Assembly (NCBI GenBank): GCA_000611775.1
Contig: KK106983.1
Span: 406,205-470,204 of the forward strand
Length of the DNA: 64,000 nt
Source: Umbilicaria muhlenbergii
Taxonomy: Eukaryota > Ascomycota > Lecanoromycetes > Umbilicariales > Umbilicariaceae
Direction of reading: 5' to 3'
In this document: piece by piece, positions 60,451 to 64,000 of the stretch
Position numbering within the stretch: position 1 is the stretch's first letter
Layout of the letters: every line of letters starts with the position of its first letter
The notes under the pieces: model-generated
Databases searched by the model: none
What the model was told of the DNA's origin: nothing
What the model saw: the letters and a program-made list of their open reading frames with translations, nothing else
Position numbers and translations under genes: made by a program

Positions 60451-60584
60451 TGTTGAGAGTCAATAAGCATGATCAGTGATGTGTGAAAAGTCTGCTTGTT
60501 TTAAAAAGGCTGAAATCAGCTATTTATACTCATTAATTAATGTCATGCTAATATTAATGCTAACATCATGATAAGATCATGACA
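60451..60584 (-). repeat. LTR of element E (5' LTR in element orientation)
   Basis: 134 bp, same length and ends as 45788-45921. Confidence 0.93.
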
Positions 60585-63385
60585 CTTGAGTATGCAGAAT
60601 CTGAGCAGCACTTAATTAAGAATAATGCAGTAAACACTGCAGTTATAAACATCAACAACAGTCATGTTCTTATTAATCTTTAAATTAAGAATAGTGCTTC
60701 TGTTGACACTGTTGAAGCACTTCAGTTCATGTTTACTCACTCATCTTTAAATAAGGAGATAACAACTTATATAAAAATATTTATTAAATAACTTGAATGT
60801 ACAATTTGTACAGAGCAGTCAAAAGACAGTTTAATATGATGAGTATGACAAGAATTAACTACCTCTCTCAAGAATAAAAACAACTTGATTAAATTAAAAA
60901 TAATAAATATGACAATGATACTTTCTGACGTAAGAAAATGTTGAGAAAAAATTAATAATGTCATATATTATGATAATAAAATCTACATTCTAAAGAACTC
61001 TGCTCTTTACAATGCAGTAATCAGTCATTATTATGATGATATCTTTGCAAGTCATTTCAGGAAGTCAAGAACTGCAAAGTTGATGTAATAATTTTATGAC
61101 TGACTTAATACTGTCAGAGACATATGATGTTACTGTCATGATTATATTGAATGTCAAAAGGTGAAATCAGCTCATCACAAATTATATAAGTTATTAAACT
61201 CATTATCAGTCTCAACAGTGTTATAATATATAATAACAATGAACTTCATTACAGACCTATCATTGAGCAGTACATATGAAAGTATGATGTGAAACTTAAT
61301 TCTTGTCATAGTTGATAAATTAATCAAGATGACTCATTATATTTTTATACAAAAGATGATGACAGTTGCTGACTTCATTGAAGTGTTTATTTAAGATATA
61401 ATCAAGCTTCATGATATGTCAAAAATCTTAATCACTGACAGAGACAAGCTGTTTACATCAGAGCAATGAATCAACTTTTGCTTTCACATGTGATGTCATT
61501 ATAACATATCAACAGCCTTTTACCTGCAAATGAATAATCAAACTGAGAGACAAAATCAGTCCCTAGAAGTGTATTTACACATATTCATTAATGAGCAGCA
61601 AAAAAACTGAGTCAAGCTTTTACTCTGTGCTGAGTTCTCATACAACAACTTTATATACACTATTATGAGTAAGAGCTTCTTTCAGCTTAACTTAAAGTTA
61701 AACCCTCAGATAAGTCTAAGTAAGCTGTTTATACAACACTCACATGAATAAATAAGACTTTATGCAGATGCATAAAAGCTTCAGAATTAAATTGTTATAA
61801 CTTGAAAAAAACTTCAACAAGTCAACAAGACATACACTGAGTACTATAATCAACACTGAACAGAGATAACATTCAAAGAAGGTGATTTAATACTGATTAA
61901 TTAAAAAAATGTATCAATGAACAAGCAGATGAAGAAACTACATTAAAAAAAACTTAACTTATTCAAAATATGACATGTGATAATTTAATCATCATATGAA
62001 CTTGATCTCTCAGAGGATCAAAATATCTATAACATATTTAATGTCACTTTTTAAAGTCATTTCAAGACACATATTATGTCTTTCTCACCTTGATGAAAAA
62101 GGATTTACTACTCAATAAGAACAATGAGTGAGAAGTTGAAGTAATTGCAGATAATCATGTTCATAATAATAAGCTTCAATATCTTATCAAGTGAAAGTTA
62201 ACAGATTAAGCATTAGATGACACATGAAAATCAACTCACTTCATCTGAAATACAAAGACAAAAATTTGAAAGTTTTATATTAACAACTCAAATAAGCTGA
62301 AATTCAGCTAAATAGTATGACATCATGATCATGAATAAATAAATGACTGCTGTGAGAGGACTTCATCAGCTTTATTTAACATTATCTTATTCATGACTTA
62401 AATTATTTGATTTAAATAAGCAACAGTGACATAGTCAAAAGATGTTTGAGTGATTCATTATATTAAAAATTATAATAACTATGTTACCTTCTACAAGAAA
62501 CACTATGAGTCACATGTATATAATACAAATGTCAAAATGAAAAAATAATTTTATTATTATTTACTCATTCATCATCTCATACTTTTCTTCATTATTTAAT
62601 GAAGCCTTTGACTTCATCTTCTCAACATGATATTGCTTAAAGAGTTCAATATACTCTTGATGACAGTGAGATTAATAAGCATTGAGGACACAGAGAGTAT
62701 GAGTATAACTTTTTAATAAAACTGCAAGAACTTGAATGAACTCTTTAAAATTATTAAATTAATATTAATCACCTCATTATGAATGTTATGAGACTCATGT
62801 TGAGGAGCAGCTGTAAGAAACATGAAGATTATTAATAATAATTAAAAAAAAGACAACAGCATAAGGATTAATTAATTAATCATCAAATATTATAAACAAT
62901 TAACATATCAATAATATAATAATATGACAGTACAACAAAATGTCATATGTATGATAAATAATACAACATAATCATATTAAATAAAATAAAATAAAAGAAA
63001 ATTAAAAAAGATAAACTTACAATGTGCTGTCATCTCTCTTGTTATCATAAGCATGTGCATACAAAACAACAACATCAAATCTCTCAAAGGTTAAAACAGT
63101 GATGATCAAAGACTCTGTCATGCATTAATCATAAAGATTGTGAAGTGATATACAACAAGTGCAGGTTGAATTAATCTGTGATATAAAGTACTGATCAACC
63201 TCAGCTCTTCTGCAAGAGTCACAGTGAGCAGCACTTAACAACATATGATTGAAATTCTTTTAAATTACACACTCATGATGATGAGTCTGCTGCACATGAG
63301 TTAACAGTGAGGTATCATCATGACATCACACAAAGCAGAAACCCTCATCAAAGATATCATTTAAAAATAAACACTTAACTTTCTT
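60585..63385 (+). pseudogene. Element D pol remnant, second part, and 3' region
   Basis: After the E duplication, D continues with integrase and chromodomain parallel to C (39180-40930), then a 3' region parallel to C 40931-41960 that includes the antisense Cys-rich frame (63245-63013). Broken. Confidence 0.72.
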
Positions 63386-64000
63386 TACGCTGCACCATGG
63401 GTTGGGTTTTACCCAGTGGGTTTGGGTTTGGGTTGGGTTTGGGTTGGGTTTTGGGGTGGGTTATACGTGTCAAAACCCAACCCAGAAAAAACCCAACCCA
63501 TTTAACCCAAACCCAGAAAATTCTGGGTTAACCCAGTACATACAAATAGTTATGGTAGTCTTTATGGTAGTCAAGAAAGTCAGTTCAAAAGGCGCCTTCT
63601 TAAGCCATTTTCAAGGCCATTTTTTGAGGCCGTCGTCGAAGCCATTTTGAAAGCTGTTTTGGAAGTCACTTTGGAAGCTGTTCTTCGAGGCCGTCGATGA
63701 AGCCATTTTGGAAGCGTTTTGGAAGTCGCTTTGGAAGCTATTTTTCGAGGCCGTTTTGGAAGCCGTTTTGAAAGCCGTTGTTCGAGGCCGTTTTCCAAGG
63801 CCGTTTTCCAAGGCCGTTTTTCAAGGCCCTCGTCAAAATTGTTATGGTAGTCTTTATGGTAGTCAAGAAAGTCAGTTCAAAAGGCGCCTTCTCAAGTCAT
63901 TTTCAGTTTTGGAAGCCGTTTTGGAAGCTGCTTTGAAAGCTGTTTGGATGAGTCATATACGTGAACTTGAACTGGGTTACCCAGTGAAAAACCCAACCCA
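63386..64000. mobile_element. Second hAT-type TTGGGTT-rich element, partial, inverse orientation
   Basis: Begins TACGCTGCACCATGGGTT, the same TIR as 36348-37135. It then carries TTTGGGTTTGGG arrays, the shared inner segment TACAAATAGTTATGGTAGTC and a GC-rich region of diverged GAGGCCGT/TTTTGGAAG units. The inner segment lies in the opposite orientation to that of the first copy. The expected left duplication is ACTTTCTT (63378-63385). The right end is beyond the window. Element C has the homologous site unoccupied near 41945-41965. Confidence 0.85.

Larger units (their letters stand above)
45788..60584 (-). mobile_element. Ty3/gypsy element E, nested in D
   Basis: Bounded by two 134-bp LTRs (TGTTGAG...TGACA) and a perfect 5-bp duplication CTTGA (45783-45787 and 60585-60589). 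Own length is about 7.9 kb without element F. Reads on the minus strand: gag side at 57458-60450, then (left of F) protease, reverse transcriptase (about 49750-49000, active-site box YIDDIVIF near 49170), RNase H (about 48950-48450), integrase (about 48100-47000) and chromodomain (46780-46660). Many interruptions. Confidence 0.92.
42892..64000 (+). mobile_element. Ty3/gypsy element D, same family as C, 5'-truncated
   Basis: Begins exactly at the C LTR edge at a point homologous to C near 35220 (before the protease region), so its LTR and gag are missing. Parts: protease-like region (to about 43250), reverse transcriptase (43700-44420), RNase H (44520-45130), spacer repeats (45300-45700), then element E, then integrase (60950-61700), chromodomain (about 62100-62300) and 3' region. 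The 3' region is cut by a second hAT-type element at 63386. Its right LTR is outside the window. Heavily broken. Confidence 0.82.

Noticed and set aside
1-64000. TGA read as Trp, suggesting mitochondrial or code-4 DNA
   Set aside because: TAA and other stops also occur, TGG is used normally in the island and in element F gag, the ribokinase intron is spliceosomal, and the content is nuclear LTR elements; mutation explains the TGA excess better.
1-64000. tRNA or rRNA genes
   Set aside because: No cloverleaf with A and B box order and no rRNA-like conserved block was seen by reading both strands; a covariance search was not possible.

Overview
The window looks like a repeat-dominated, gene-poor compartment of a filamentous ascomycete nuclear genome. 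Four things point there: a ribokinase pseudogene with a short canonical intron (GTATGT...GCTAAC...TAG), a fungal DSBA-like thioredoxin gene fragment, Fot1/pogo DNA transposons, and a stack of chromodomain Ty3/gypsy LTR elements saturated with C-to-T and G-to-A changes of the kind made by repeat-induced point mutation (RIP). Only about 3.7 kb has normal base composition with ordinary gene remnants. Most of the rest is AT-rich decayed mobile DNA.

Layout. 1-4470: 3' part of a decayed plus-strand gypsy element (G). 4480-8170: GC-balanced island with a DSBA-like fragment (-), a ribokinase pseudogene (+), a Ser/Thr kinase pseudogene (-) and a clipped pogo transposase tail (-). 8170-18050: a decayed block with three direct-repeat copies of an unrecognised minus-strand gene (X), a DUF6589-type gene (+) and, convergent with it, a RecQ-type DEAD-box helicase (-). 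18050-20010: a normal-composition patch, then a fuller Fot1/pogo transposase (-).

20011-42891: gypsy element C, holding gypsy A (20983-34536), which holds gypsy B (24807-32407, minus strand), which holds a foldback DNA element (about 29472-30556). C also holds a well-preserved TIR element of hAT type (36348-37135) with a perfect 8-bp target duplication. 42892 to the window end: gypsy D, same family as C, interrupted by gypsy E (45788-60584, minus strand; perfect duplication CTTGA), itself interrupted by gypsy F (50574-57457; perfect duplication TTTAA). A second copy of the hAT-type element begins at 63386 in D and runs off the window.

No gene here looks clearly functional. The host genes each carry one or a few disruptions, possibly RIP leaking out of the flanking repeats. 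The most unusual points are: (a) the RecQ + DUF6589 + gene X block, which could be one large mobile element; (b) a mutational signature in which CCA/TGG is almost erased while CCT/AGG persists, so that Trp positions read TGA; (c) a segment of element F that escaped mutation while its LTRs and pol did not; (d) antisense Cys-cluster/coiled-coil reading frames in the 3' regions of several LTR elements; (e) the telomere-like TTGGGTT arrays of the hAT-type element. No tRNA, rRNA, CRISPR array or replication origin was recognised.
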